Shown in pieces: positions 33,530-41,945 of a DNA stretch of 64,000 nucleotides; the stretch's first letter is position 1; every line of letters begins with the position of its first letter. The position numbers and the translations under genes are program-made. Origin of the DNA: Spirosoma arboris (lineage in GTDB: Bacteria; Bacteroidota; Bacteroidia; Cytophagales; Spirosomataceae); assembly GCF_009754945.1 (NCBI RefSeq), contig NZ_WPIN01000022.1, positions 90,681-154,680 of the forward strand, written 5' to 3'. Under the pieces are notes generated by a model. It had not been told where the DNA came from. It was given only the letters and a program-made list of their open reading frames with translations, and ran no database searches.

Positions 33530-36418
33530 TTAATTTCCACCGCTCGATTTAGACGCCGGAGCCGTTTTACTTTCAGTCGCTGTAGTCAAATTGGCAGGTG
33601 TATCGAGGTGATTCCAGTTAATCAGGACATTCCAGAGTAAGGGCGCGTCATGATGGTTCAGATAGCGATGCAATGGGTCGAAGGTGAACGCAATAACGCG
33701 CCCCGTACCTACTGGAACATTGAAAATACCGCCATGTCCGATAATCGTTTGCTCGTTACGAACCATGCCCGAGAGTACATATGGATCTTCTTTTTTCGGC
33801 ATTGCAGATTTAGGATCTTCTTTAGCGGGCTTTTTGTCGGGCATCCCCATAACGGCCCCTTTGTATTCTTCCTCGTCCTTAAGCGGTTTGGTGCCGTATT
33901 GCATCAGCATCATATCGCGGTTTTGTTTCTTCGTTTGCAGAAGAGGAGCCATTCCGCGGAAAATGGAAAAGGTTTCAGGGAAGCCGTACATGATTGGACT
34001 ATCGGGTTTCCGGTTTTTCACCTGCACAATTGAGCCCGGATGAAATAAGCCTGGTGCATTAGCAGGCTCCAGATCGAGGGCAATTCCTGCTTCGGCAATC
34101 ATCTTTGATGAGTTATCCAGCGTAATCAGCACACCACCCGCTTCCACAAATTTTTTCAGGTTTTCAAGCCCGGCAAAACCCGGCCCACCGGTAATATCAT
34201 TGGTGGCATCTGGAAATCCATGCGAGGGATATTCAGCAGTTTTTGTGTACGGAAGCGGACCGAATTTTGAATCTATTTCGTGAATAAAGTTGGTTGCCGA
34301 ACCGTACATACGGGGAATGAGAATTACGTCGAATTTCTTTCGAAGGTCGCCCGCTTTCAGGTGGTCTTTGTTGATGGACGAATACGGAATACCACGTTGC
34401 TCGAACGTATACCGTGCCCACCCTTCGTCCTGCGTGTAAAACCAGCTATGGTAAATAGCCACACGTGGCAAACTGACTTCGTGTTGCCGCATGGGCGAAC
34501 TGATCGCTGTTGGATCTGCTTTAGTTGCCTTCAAATCCAGGCCAAACTGAGTGGCCAGTTTTTTGGATTGATCGGCCGTTAAGCCCTTAAACACAACGGC
34601 TCCAGCCGCCAGTGTATCCTTGCTTCCAGCAATTGTTGTTTTCGTATCCAGTATAACCGCTTTGGCCTGTTTCCCCTGCGATTTCATCCACAGAAGCGCA
34701 GGCAATACATTGTTCTGGCCCTTGTAATTCAGTACGTAATCCGTACCATCGCCCGCTATGTTGCCCGCATAGTTCACATCGTCGCTGATCATTTTCAGAT
34801 CACTCGTCGCGTAGGCTATGCTATCCTCTGCTTTCACGTCTACGCCATACAGATAACCCAGCGTCCAGGCAATATCATCGTAAGGTGGAAATTTCGCTTC
34901 TTTTGGGTAATTCTGCTTGGTCAGCAGCGACACCGCCAGATTGCGATACGGCTGATTCAGCAACACTACATAATCTCCCTGATTCTTGCCGGATTCAGCT
35001 TTGTGCACCTCAATGGCCTGTGCGCGAAGTTGATTGACCAGATAGGCCGCCATAGCCGGGTCGCGCTGATCTTTCGAAATGACGAATGCGCGCGGCTTTT
35101 CTTCTGTGCCTTTCCGAATATTGTTAAGCCCTTTCTGGTAAAAATTCTTCAACAGCATCCGGCTGTTCGTTGCACCATAAGTCAGCGAAGCCAGTACACC
35201 AGCCTCCATGTAGTTGATATTGTTCCGGTAAGACCAGTACACTTTTTCGGTAGCCGGATCAGGCCGGTACCATTCTTTTGATGTAACGGCGTCACCCGCA
35301 TATTTTTCCTGCGACAAATCGCGTAGATACGTAGTAGCGCCCGAGTTACCAAATGTTTCATAGAACCGCCCAACCGCGTTGTGATTATTCGAAATCCAAA
35401 GCGCATAACCGGGATACCAGCCGTCGTAAAATGCCCAGGTAAACACCCCTGGTAGCCCTTGTGCAGCCAGCGACGCCATATCATGATTGGCCATCGTCTG
35501 CCATTCGCCAATGGTTATCGGGTCAATGGTTTCATTATAAGGGCCGGTTCCGGTCGAGATATAGAGCAGTGGGACAGACTCATGCAAATCAAGACTGGCC
35601 GTAGGATGCCATTCATAAAAGATTTTGAACATGGCTTTTGTCAGTGCCTGCGACACTTGTAAGCCATCCCGATTGTTGTCGTGAAAAACGTATTTACCCC
35701 AATACGGTGGCGAATCGGGAAAACCATCATCATACTCTTTGCGCACCTTAAAATAGCGGTTGTACCAATCGACCTGTTTATCCCAACCGTCTGGTTCCGA
35801 AACCGGGTTGATAATGACAATAATATTATCCCGAATGGTTTTAATATCCGTTGACTGACTGGTAACCAACCGATAAGCCAACTCCATGAGCATCTCTGGT
35901 GATCCCATTTCGGGCGAATGCAGGCCGCCGTTCAGGTAATAAACCAGTTTGGTATCGCCCAGAATTTTCTCGATGTCCTGATTGCCCACTTTACGAGGAT
36001 CGGCCAGCAGCGCCAGTTGCTTTTTGTAATGATCCAGCCGTTTCATAGCATCTTCGCTACCAATCACCACCAACTGAATCGGGCGGCCTTCCTCCGTCGT
36101 GCTCACCTGCTGCATGGTGATGTTGGGCGAAGTTTGCGCTAGTTTCTGATAGTAGCCGTAAATCTCAGGCGTCCGGTGAATGATCCCTGGTGTACCAATA
36201 ATCTGCCCAAAATGCTTGCGGGGCGACGGTACTTTCGGATCGTCGGGAAGGTTAAGCACCGAAGCGGGCAAAAAACGCTTATCGGTCGTGTACTCCTTAA
36301 TTTTCTCGTTGTATGTTTCGTCTATAGATTGCGCTCGAAGTGATACACTACCCAGCATCAATCCGGCAAGCATGCATGAACGTACCCGATTAAGTCGCTT
36401 ATTGATAAAGAGTTGCAT
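33530..36418 (-). CDS. M14 family zinc carboxypeptidase, secreted, large
   Basis: A 962-residue exported peptidase (signal peptide about 1-29). The zinc site is HSPE (H167-E170 in NGGLHSPEMGSPEM) with the third ligand likely H279 in SLDLHESVPL. Residues about 680-860 resemble a class I glutamine-amidotransferase-like fold (VAIYHSWFYTQDEGWARYTF, FDVILIPRMYG), a known C-terminal addition in Bacteroidota members. M14 peptidases remove C-terminal residues or cut peptidoglycan stems; substrate unknown. Two related inverted repeats flank the gene. Confidence 0.88.
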   Translation of the reverse strand: MQLFINKRLNRVRSCMLAGLMLGSVSLRAQSIDETYNEKIKEYTTDKRFLPASVLNLPDDPKVPSPRKHFGQIIGTPGIIHRTPEIYGYYQKLAQTSPNITMQQVSTTEEGRPIQLVVIGSEDAMKRLDHYKKQLALLADPRKVGNQDIEKILGDTKLVYYLNGGLHSPEMGSPEMLMELAYRLVTSQSTDIKTIRDNIIVIINPVSEPDGWDKQVDWYNRYFKVRKEYDDGFPDSPPYWGKYVFHDNNRDGLQVSQALTKAMFKIFYEWHPTASLDLHESVPLLYISTGTGPYNETIDPITIGEWQTMANHDMASLAAQGLPGVFTWAFYDGWYPGYALWISNNHNAVGRFYETFGNSGATTYLRDLSQEKYAGDAVTSKEWYRPDPATEKVYWSYRNNINYMEAGVLASLTYGATNSRMLLKNFYQKGLNNIRKGTEEKPRAFVISKDQRDPAMAAYLVNQLRAQAIEVHKAESGKNQGDYVVLLNQPYRNLAVSLLTKQNYPKEAKFPPYDDIAWTLGYLYGVDVKAEDSIAYATSDLKMISDDVNYAGNIAGDGTDYVLNYKGQNNVLPALLWMKSQGKQAKAVILDTKTTIAGSKDTLAAGAVVFKGLTADQSKKLATQFGLDLKATKADPTAISSPMRQHEVSLPRVAIYHSWFYTQDEGWARYTFEQRGIPYSSINKDHLKAGDLRKKFDVILIPRMYGSATNFIHEIDSKFGPLPYTKTAEYPSHGFPDATNDITGGPGFAGLENLKKFVEAGGVLITLDNSSKMIAEAGIALDLEPANAPGLFHPGSIVQVKNRKPDSPIMYGFPETFSIFRGMAPLLQTKKQNRDMMLMQYGTKPLKDEEEYKGAVMGMPDKKPAKEDPKSAMPKKEDPYVLSGMVRNEQTIIGHGGIFNVPVGTGRVIAFTFDPLHRYLNHHDAPLLWNVLINWNHLDTPANLTTATESKTAPASKSSGGN

Positions 36419-36519
36419 GAAGTTAGTTTATTGGTTAAGAAAAGAGTTTTTTCTGTGGTTTTGCTGGCAGTTTCTTAGAGATGCATCTCACAACCCATCG
36501 CGCAAAAGCAATCAGTTCG

Positions 36520-36600
36520 ACGTATGACCCCGATGGGGTCAAATGCTTATAGAAAGGCCATTATATACTATAAACATTTGACCCCATCGGGGTCATACGT
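36520..36600. repeat. 33-bp inverted repeat, second of a related pair
   Basis: Arms at 36520-36552 and 36568-36600 with one mismatch and a 15-base loop. It shares GGGTCAAATG and CTATAAACATTTGACCC with the repeat at 33422-33495. Confidence 0.8.
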
Positions 36601-36630
36601 TGGCTTGATTACTCCACCTGAAACTTGAAT

Positions 36631-38766
36631 TTACTGCCTGGGCTTCATCAGCTTCCGTTTGAAATAATCGCCCGTTGCATTGCCCATTTTCAATGCATTG
36701 GTGTGCTTCATCCAATGGTGCGTATCGTCGACAATAACGAGCGTTTCCATCGGCACCCCCTGCTTGTCGAGCCGCCGAACGAGATCGGTGCTCTGGGTGA
36801 AACGAACGTTTCGATCATCGTCACCATGAATGATGAGAACTGGTGATGTCCAGCCACTGACCGATGAAATGGGCGATGATTGATAGACAAGTTTGCTGGC
36901 TGGCTCCAAATCTGGAATTTTTTCGAAACGCATGGCGCTTGGCGCAGTTCCCCCACCTACCCCTTGCTGACTCCAGTCATGTACACCGTGAATATCCACC
37001 CCAGCCGCAAAGAGTTTCGAGTCACGGGCCAGCGCGAGGGCTGTCAGGTAACCACCATACGAACCACCATAAATACCGATTCTGGATGGGTCAACCTGCG
37101 ACTGTTCCGCTAACCAAACACCCGCTGCGCGAACGTCCTGATATTCTGATGCACCCAGGGCTCCGCCGTTGGCAGGCTGATGAAAATCGTAACCATACCC
37201 AATTCCCAGCCGGTAATTCACCGATAAGACAACAAAGCCTAAGCTAGCCAGGTATTGGTTAAGCGCATACGAATTGGCATAATAGTCGGAGTAATTCCAG
37301 CCCAGCAACATCTGGCGGGGAGGTCCGCCATGCACATAAATGATTGCTGGTTTTTTAGCAGGTCCTCCTGTTTGCTCGAAGAGTTGACCATGCACCGTCA
37401 TACCATCCGGTGCTTTGAAAATAACCTGCTTTGGGGTAACCAACTGGCTCTGCGGGAAGCTGGCAGGGATCAGATTTTGAGCGAGAACTTTGGTTGCTCC
37501 TGTCGTGAAGGGTCTGACCGTTGGTAAAGGGGGACGCTGAGCCGTAGCACTGATCATAGCAATCGTTGCGCCATCGCCTGTCACAACGGGCATCCACTCC
37601 AGACCAGCTCCAGGGGTTAGCACCTCCATAGCAGCTTTGTCTACAGGTACGCGCACTACGTGCCGACGGTCGATATCCAGTTTATTATCCAATCCCACAT
37701 TACCACTGAAAAGCAGCCATTTACGATCATGACTCAACGTAATGTGTTCAGCCATAAATGGGGCCGTGGTCAGTAACAAAGGAGCGCCACCCAGCGAGGC
37801 AATAGAATACAGATGCGGCCAGCCATCTTCGTAGGATAGATAAACGATTCGATCATTGGCAGCCCAATGAAGGTTGAACCCACCGTGCGTGGTCGGGATG
37901 GAACCCGCCAGCGTTTTAGGGGCCTGCCAAATCTGGGAAGCTGTTCCTGAAGCTACGTCGGCAGTCCAGATTGACCAGGGGCGGTGTCTCCGAACAAGAA
38001 TAGAATCGGGGGCGCCACCGCTTCCAGGTGTGCGAACAAACACGATTTTCTTCCCATCCGGCGACCAGCTTGGCGAATCATCTTTCGAGAAGGAAGGGGC
38101 CAGCCAGGTAATTGGCGTTGTTTCGCTGGTAAAAACACCCACAAAGGCGTGATCTTTCCGATCGCAGACAAAGGCCAACTGCGATCCATCCGGCGACCAT
38201 TGAATTGAGCTGTTGGTACCCCGCGCATTGAATAATGCTTTAGCCGCCGATGATCCATCGGCCGGTGAAATCCAAACCTGACCACCCTTGATAAACGCAA
38301 TCCGGTCGCTTTTAGGCGAGATAACGGGCGCATCACCTTCCGCAATCGCTTTTGGCTCACCACCAGCAAAAGGTACGCTCCATATCTGCACTTTAGGCGA
38401 CACAGGCGAGGACATTGTGTTTACGGGCAACTCATCGTCCCAGTTGGAACCGTGGTCACCACCGCGCACATAAACAACCCATTTCCCATCGTCGGAGATT
38501 GATAGGCTGGTAAGCTCCTGACCGTCGTCGTCGGTATAGTTCGTGAGTTTTCGGGGTGTAAAATCTGGTCCCTCGGCCACGTACACATTGCGTTTCCCTT
38601 GTTCCGCAAATGCCCACGCAATGCGCGATCCTTTCGCGGAACTAGTTAATTCGTTCGGAAATGGGTAGCTTTTAACGGCTTCCAGCGAGAAGGTTTGCGC
38701 CTGTAACCGAGTCGTTTGGGTAAGAAATAAGCCTAGAGTCAGGCAAAAGAAGGTAAGCGTTTTCAT
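36631..38766 (-). CDS. S9 family peptidase (dipeptidyl peptidase IV-like)
   Basis: A 711-residue exported peptidase (signal peptide about 1-23). The N-terminal half is a beta-propeller with PD40-like repeats (WSPDGSQLAFVCD, WSPDGKKIVFVRT). The alpha/beta-hydrolase half has GIYGGSYGGYLTALAL (nucleophile S569), an aspartate in IHGDDDRNVRF and a histidine in DDTHHWMK. The family cuts peptides after proline or alanine, or acylated residues. Located just upstream, in the same direction, of the large M14 peptidase; together they suggest peptide scavenging. Confidence 0.92.
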   Translation of the reverse strand: MKTLTFFCLTLGLFLTQTTRLQAQTFSLEAVKSYPFPNELTSSAKGSRIAWAFAEQGKRNVYVAEGPDFTPRKLTNYTDDDGQELTSLSISDDGKWVVYVRGGDHGSNWDDELPVNTMSSPVSPKVQIWSVPFAGGEPKAIAEGDAPVISPKSDRIAFIKGGQVWISPADGSSAAKALFNARGTNSSIQWSPDGSQLAFVCDRKDHAFVGVFTSETTPITWLAPSFSKDDSPSWSPDGKKIVFVRTPGSGGAPDSILVRRHRPWSIWTADVASGTASQIWQAPKTLAGSIPTTHGGFNLHWAANDRIVYLSYEDGWPHLYSIASLGGAPLLLTTAPFMAEHITLSHDRKWLLFSGNVGLDNKLDIDRRHVVRVPVDKAAMEVLTPGAGLEWMPVVTGDGATIAMISATAQRPPLPTVRPFTTGATKVLAQNLIPASFPQSQLVTPKQVIFKAPDGMTVHGQLFEQTGGPAKKPAIIYVHGGPPRQMLLGWNYSDYYANSYALNQYLASLGFVVLSVNYRLGIGYGYDFHQPANGGALGASEYQDVRAAGVWLAEQSQVDPSRIGIYGGSYGGYLTALALARDSKLFAAGVDIHGVHDWSQQGVGGGTAPSAMRFEKIPDLEPASKLVYQSSPISSVSGWTSPVLIIHGDDDRNVRFTQSTDLVRRLDKQGVPMETLVIVDDTHHWMKHTNALKMGNATGDYFKRKLMKPRQ

Positions 38767-38896
38767 GGGCTACTGAATAGAGGAGACTATGCTTGAGTGA
38801 GTCTATTAGCGGAAAGACTCAAACTAAGCATATTATTTCCTATTCTGCTTGATCCAAGAAATAAAATTCTAAAAATCAGCCCTATTATACTATAAC

Positions 38897-39220
38897 CTAT
38901 AGTGGTTCGTCGCTCTTAATTCTAAAAATCGCCCCTTCCAATGTGTCGTCTACCCGAATCTGGCAAGCCAGCCGACTATCGGAATCTGCGTCGGGCAAGG
39001 TGTCCAGCATATCGAGTTCAACATCCTGGGCAGATGGCAATGCATCAAATCCGTTCAGCACCTGAACGTGACAGGTCGCGCAGAGAGCCATGCCTCCACA
39101 AGTTGCCAGGATGTTATAATCCGACGCTTTTAGTACTTCCATCAGGCTCAGGTTGATGCCTTCAGGAATTTCAATTGGTTGCCGTTCGCCGTTGCGGTCT
39201 TCTATGGTGAATTGGATCAT
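38897..39220 (-). CDS. 2Fe-2S ferredoxin, adrenodoxin/ISC type
   Basis: A 107-residue electron carrier. The cluster ligands are in CGGMALCATC (Cx5Cx2C) and a later cysteine in RLACQIRV. This is the adrenodoxin/ISC-ferredoxin arrangement used in hydroxylase electron transfer or Fe-S assembly. It is followed upstream by the ferredoxin reductase gene in the same direction (39308-40312), which gives a likely reductase-ferredoxin pair. Confidence 0.92.
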   Translation of the reverse strand: MIQFTIEDRNGERQPIEIPEGINLSLMEVLKASDYNILATCGGMALCATCHVQVLNGFDALPSAQDVELDMLDTLPDADSDSRLACQIRVDDTLEGAIFRIKSDEPL

Positions 39221-39226
39221 GGCAAA

Positions 39227-39305
39227 AAGTTGTAAGTAATAAGTTGGTAAGTTGTAAGTGGCTGGCGCATTTACTTATGACTTACCAACTTATCACTTAC
39301 AACTT
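39227..39305. repeat. 33-bp imperfect inverted repeat between reductase and ferredoxin genes
   Basis: Arms at 39227-39259 and 39273-39305 with three mismatches. Each arm is itself a near-tandem of AAGTTGTAAGT-like units. It fills the whole gap between the two genes and may lower downstream transcription of the ferredoxin gene. Confidence 0.75.
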
Positions 39306-39307
39306 GG

Positions 39308-40312
39308 TTAAAAAGTAGGAACGCCGTTGACAGTCGTGTATTTGAAACTCAGTTTCTGGTCGGGATGAACGTAGCGGAAAGCGCTTTGGCACATGAGCGC
39401 AGCTTCGTGGAAACCACACAGAATCAGCTTTAACTTGCCAGGATACGTATTAATATCGCCGATGGCATAAATACGTTCGACGTTGGTGGAGTAATCGGTC
39501 GTGTCAACATGGATCGCTGATTTGTCGATGGTGAGCCCCCAGTCGGCAATTGGTCCGAGTTTGGGTGTCAGACCAAAGAGTGGAATCAGGTGATCGGCAG
39601 CCAGCGTAGTGACGGTTTTATCTTTTGCCGTGATACTGACTTCCTGCAAGTGACCATTGCCGTTGATACTTGTAATATTTGATTGCAGAACCAGGTTGAT
39701 ACGCCCCTGATTGGCCAGATTGAACACTTTTTCCGCCGAGTCGGGCGCTCCCCGGAACGTATCACTACGGTGAACCAAGGTTACCTCACTAGCTACATCA
39801 GCTAAGAAAACCGCCCAGTCGAGGGCCGAATCACCCCCACCGGCCAGCACTACCCGACGATCACGTAGCTGCTCGGGATTCTTCACCATGTAGGCAACCC
39901 CTTTCCCTTCAAAGCGCTCCAGGTTGATGATTTCAGGCTTACGCGGTTCAAAACACCCAAGTCCACCCGCAATAACGACCACCTGACAATGGACAGCCGT
40001 TCCTTCATTAGTCGTAACAATGTAGGAACCATCGGTTTGCCGATCCAGTCCCTCCACACGTTCGCCCAATGTAAAGCCAGGATTGAAAGAGGAAATTTGC
40101 TCCATCAGATTATCGACCAGTGTCTGGGCATTGATGGCGGGATAACCCGGAATATCGTAAATCGGCTTCTGCGGATAAATCTCAGAAAGTTGCCCACCCA
40201 CCTGTGGCAGGGCATCAATCAGGTGACACCGCATTTTCAATAAACCAGCTTCAAAAACGGCAAACAGACCCACCGGACCCGCACCTATTATGCAAATATC
40301 TGTTGTTATCAT
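39308..40312 (-). CDS. Ferredoxin-NADP reductase, thioredoxin-reductase type
   Basis: A 334-residue FAD enzyme. The FAD motif is IIGAGPVGLF (G10-x-G12), the NADP motif RRVVLAGGGDSALDWA, and the C-terminal FAD contact IYAIGDINTYPGKLKLI. There is no CxxC redox disulfide, so it is a ferredoxin/flavodoxin reductase, not a thioredoxin reductase. It lies upstream of the 2Fe-2S ferredoxin and probably reduces it. Confidence 0.92.
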   Translation of the reverse strand: MITTDICIIGAGPVGLFAVFEAGLLKMRCHLIDALPQVGGQLSEIYPQKPIYDIPGYPAINAQTLVDNLMEQISSFNPGFTLGERVEGLDRQTDGSYIVTTNEGTAVHCQVVVIAGGLGCFEPRKPEIINLERFEGKGVAYMVKNPEQLRDRRVVLAGGGDSALDWAVFLADVASEVTLVHRSDTFRGAPDSAEKVFNLANQGRINLVLQSNITSINGNGHLQEVSITAKDKTVTTLAADHLIPLFGLTPKLGPIADWGLTIDKSAIHVDTTDYSTNVERIYAIGDINTYPGKLKLILCGFHEAALMCQSAFRYVHPDQKLSFKYTTVNGVPTF

Positions 40313-40580
40313 TGGCTTGGTGGGATGTCGATTAACTCCGAATCAACCAACATCCCTTTCGCAGTACGCCGTAAAAGTAGCGTCATACGAAACGCGCAGG
40401 CTATCAAAAATCGGAATGAGGGATAAGCAAATGGAATAGGGAGCGATCTGATCAACGGCGAAAAGCGTGGCGATTTGGGTAGTAATAGGCGGAATACACA
40501 GAAAATTTGACGAGCTTACCTGACAAACGATTGTTTCCTTCTGGAACCTCTTCACTACAACAACCTGAAAAAGATAACTT

Positions 40581-41492
40581 ATGCTTCCTCTCAAACGCTT
40601 TGCTACCAAGACTGTAACCCAGCTCATTGCCATCCTGCCAATTTCCTTACTCGCTACTAACGTATCGTTTGGCCAGGGGCCTCCTGATGCGGACATTTTC
40701 CTGGTTGAGCTGACGGGTAAAAATCAGTCTATGCAAGTTGGCAAACCAGTCAATATTACCCAGCGCAAGGGCTATGATAATCAACCCTCGTTCACGCCTG
40801 ACGGTCAGCAAATTCTATTCACGGCTATGCATGAAGATGGCCAGACCGATATCTATCGCTACGATCTTCAGCAAAAGTCAACGACGCAGCTAACGAAAAC
40901 GCCCGAAGGTGAATACTCTCCCACTGTCATGCCCGATCAGGCTTATTTCTCCGTTATTCGGATGGAAATGGATAAAACGCAACGCCTGTGGAAATTCCCG
41001 ATTTCAGGAAACGGCGAACCAACGCTGATTTTGCAAAACGTTAAGCCGGTGGGTTACCACTGCTGGCTCACTCCCGACTGGCTGGCACTATTCATTCTGG
41101 GCAAACCGAATTCGCTTCAACTGGCCCACGTTAGTACGGGTGATACGACCCGGATCGAAGGTAGTATTGGGCGATCTCTCCATAAAATTCCAGGCAAAAA
41201 CGCACTGAGTTTTGTCCATAAACGTACCGAAACCGAGTGGGAGATTAAACAGCTCGACTTAAAGACAAAGCAGATTACAAACATTGCTCCAACCCTACCG
41301 GGCAGTGAAGATTTCGTCTGGACACCCGACGGTACGTTGCTTATGGGTAAGGGGCCGATTCTGTACCAACTCAACCCGAGAAATGGTCAGAATTGGACAC
41401 AAGTGGCCGATTTGAGTTCAGTTGGTGTCAAGCAGTTGACCCGGCTGGCCATTGATCCGAAAGGAACGAAATTAGCGTTGGTTGGACAGTGA
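40581..41492 (+). CDS. TolB-like PD40 beta-propeller protein
   Basis: A 303-residue exported protein (signal peptide about 1-30, cut near SFGQ). It has PD40/TolB-type propeller repeats: FTPDGQQILFTAMHEDG, GEYSPTVMPDQAYFS, FVWTPDGTLLMGK. No catalytic domain is present. Likely a periplasmic binding or scaffold protein, function unknown. The preceding 268 bases carry no recognised gene. Confidence 0.75.
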   Translation: MLPLKRFATKTVTQLIAILPISLLATNVSFGQGPPDADIFLVELTGKNQSMQVGKPVNITQRKGYDNQPSFTPDGQQILFTAMHEDGQTDIYRYDLQQKSTTQLTKTPEGEYSPTVMPDQAYFSVIRMEMDKTQRLWKFPISGNGEPTLILQNVKPVGYHCWLTPDWLALFILGKPNSLQLAHVSTGDTTRIEGSIGRSLHKIPGKNALSFVHKRTETEWEIKQLDLKTKQITNIAPTLPGSEDFVWTPDGTLLMGKGPILYQLNPRNGQNWTQVADLSSVGVKQLTRLAIDPKGTKLALVGQ

Positions 41493-41518
41493 ACTAGCAT
41501 ATAACGTGCTTCAAGAAT

Positions 41519-41555
41519 AAAAAGGGGATATTTCTAACGAAAATATCCCCTTTTT
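41519..41555. terminator. Bidirectional terminator
   Basis: Perfect 15-bp stem (AAAAAGGGGATATTT / AAATATCCCCTTTTT) with a 7-base loop, flanked by T-runs on both strands. It lies between the TolB-like gene and the end of the TIR-like operon, which converge here. Confidence 0.85.
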
Positions 41556-41566
41556 AAAATAGTATC

Positions 41567-41920
41567 CTATTTACCAAAAAAGTTAAATTTCTTTAAATCA
41601 TAAGGAAGTCCATGACGGTCAGCTATTCCTTTGACGATGGCTAAAGGTGTTGAAGTGGCCAATAAACCTGACAGTAAGGCATCGTTTGCTCCTAACTCCG
41701 CATCAAAAATAGCTCCCAAATTGGGTGCCCCACTACCATTAGCGGCTAGGATAAAAGGTATCCTGACTTGTAGCGACGCTTCCAGAAAAGTATCATCTAA
41801 TGCCAATTTATTTGGTATCCTTCCGGTCTTTACTAACCAGCCATCAGCCAGCCATCGGCTTATTTTACCTTTTGTTGCCCCCATTCTCACTAACAAACTC
41901 CTTGTCTCTATGTAGCTCAT
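41567..41920 (-). CDS. Unrecognised 117-residue partner of the TIR-like protein
   Basis: A 117-residue protein of unknown family. The first 30 residues, SLLVRMGATKGKISRWLADGW, look like a helix-turn-helix. The middle (IPFILAANGSGAPNLGAIF) and end (STPLAIVKGIADRHGLPYDL) may form a small alpha/beta domain. No membrane segment or signal is seen. It starts 25 bases after the stop of the 681-residue TIR-like gene on the same strand and ends at a terminator, so the two form one operon. It might be a regulator, sensor or antidote for the TIR-like protein; none of these is shown. Confidence 0.6.
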   Translation of the reverse strand: MSYIETRSLLVRMGATKGKISRWLADGWLVKTGRIPNKLALDDTFLEASLQVRIPFILAANGSGAPNLGAIFDAELGANDALLSGLLATSTPLAIVKGIADRHGLPYDLKKFNFFGK

Positions 41921-41945
41921 TTTATATACTCCGTGTTATTGCTGA

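Noticed and set aside
33650..34043. Long plus-strand frames inside the large M14 peptidase gene
   Set aside because: Antisense to a clear peptidase gene with good motifs and signal peptide.
40343..40696. 117-codon minus-strand frame in the gap before the TolB-like gene
   Set aside because: Its first third is antisense to the TolB-like signal peptide and no family pattern is seen; the gap is more likely a promoter region.
41631..41915. 94-codon plus-strand frame opposite the 117-residue gene
   Set aside because: The minus-strand frame has the operon spacing and terminator; this one is its antisense shadow.
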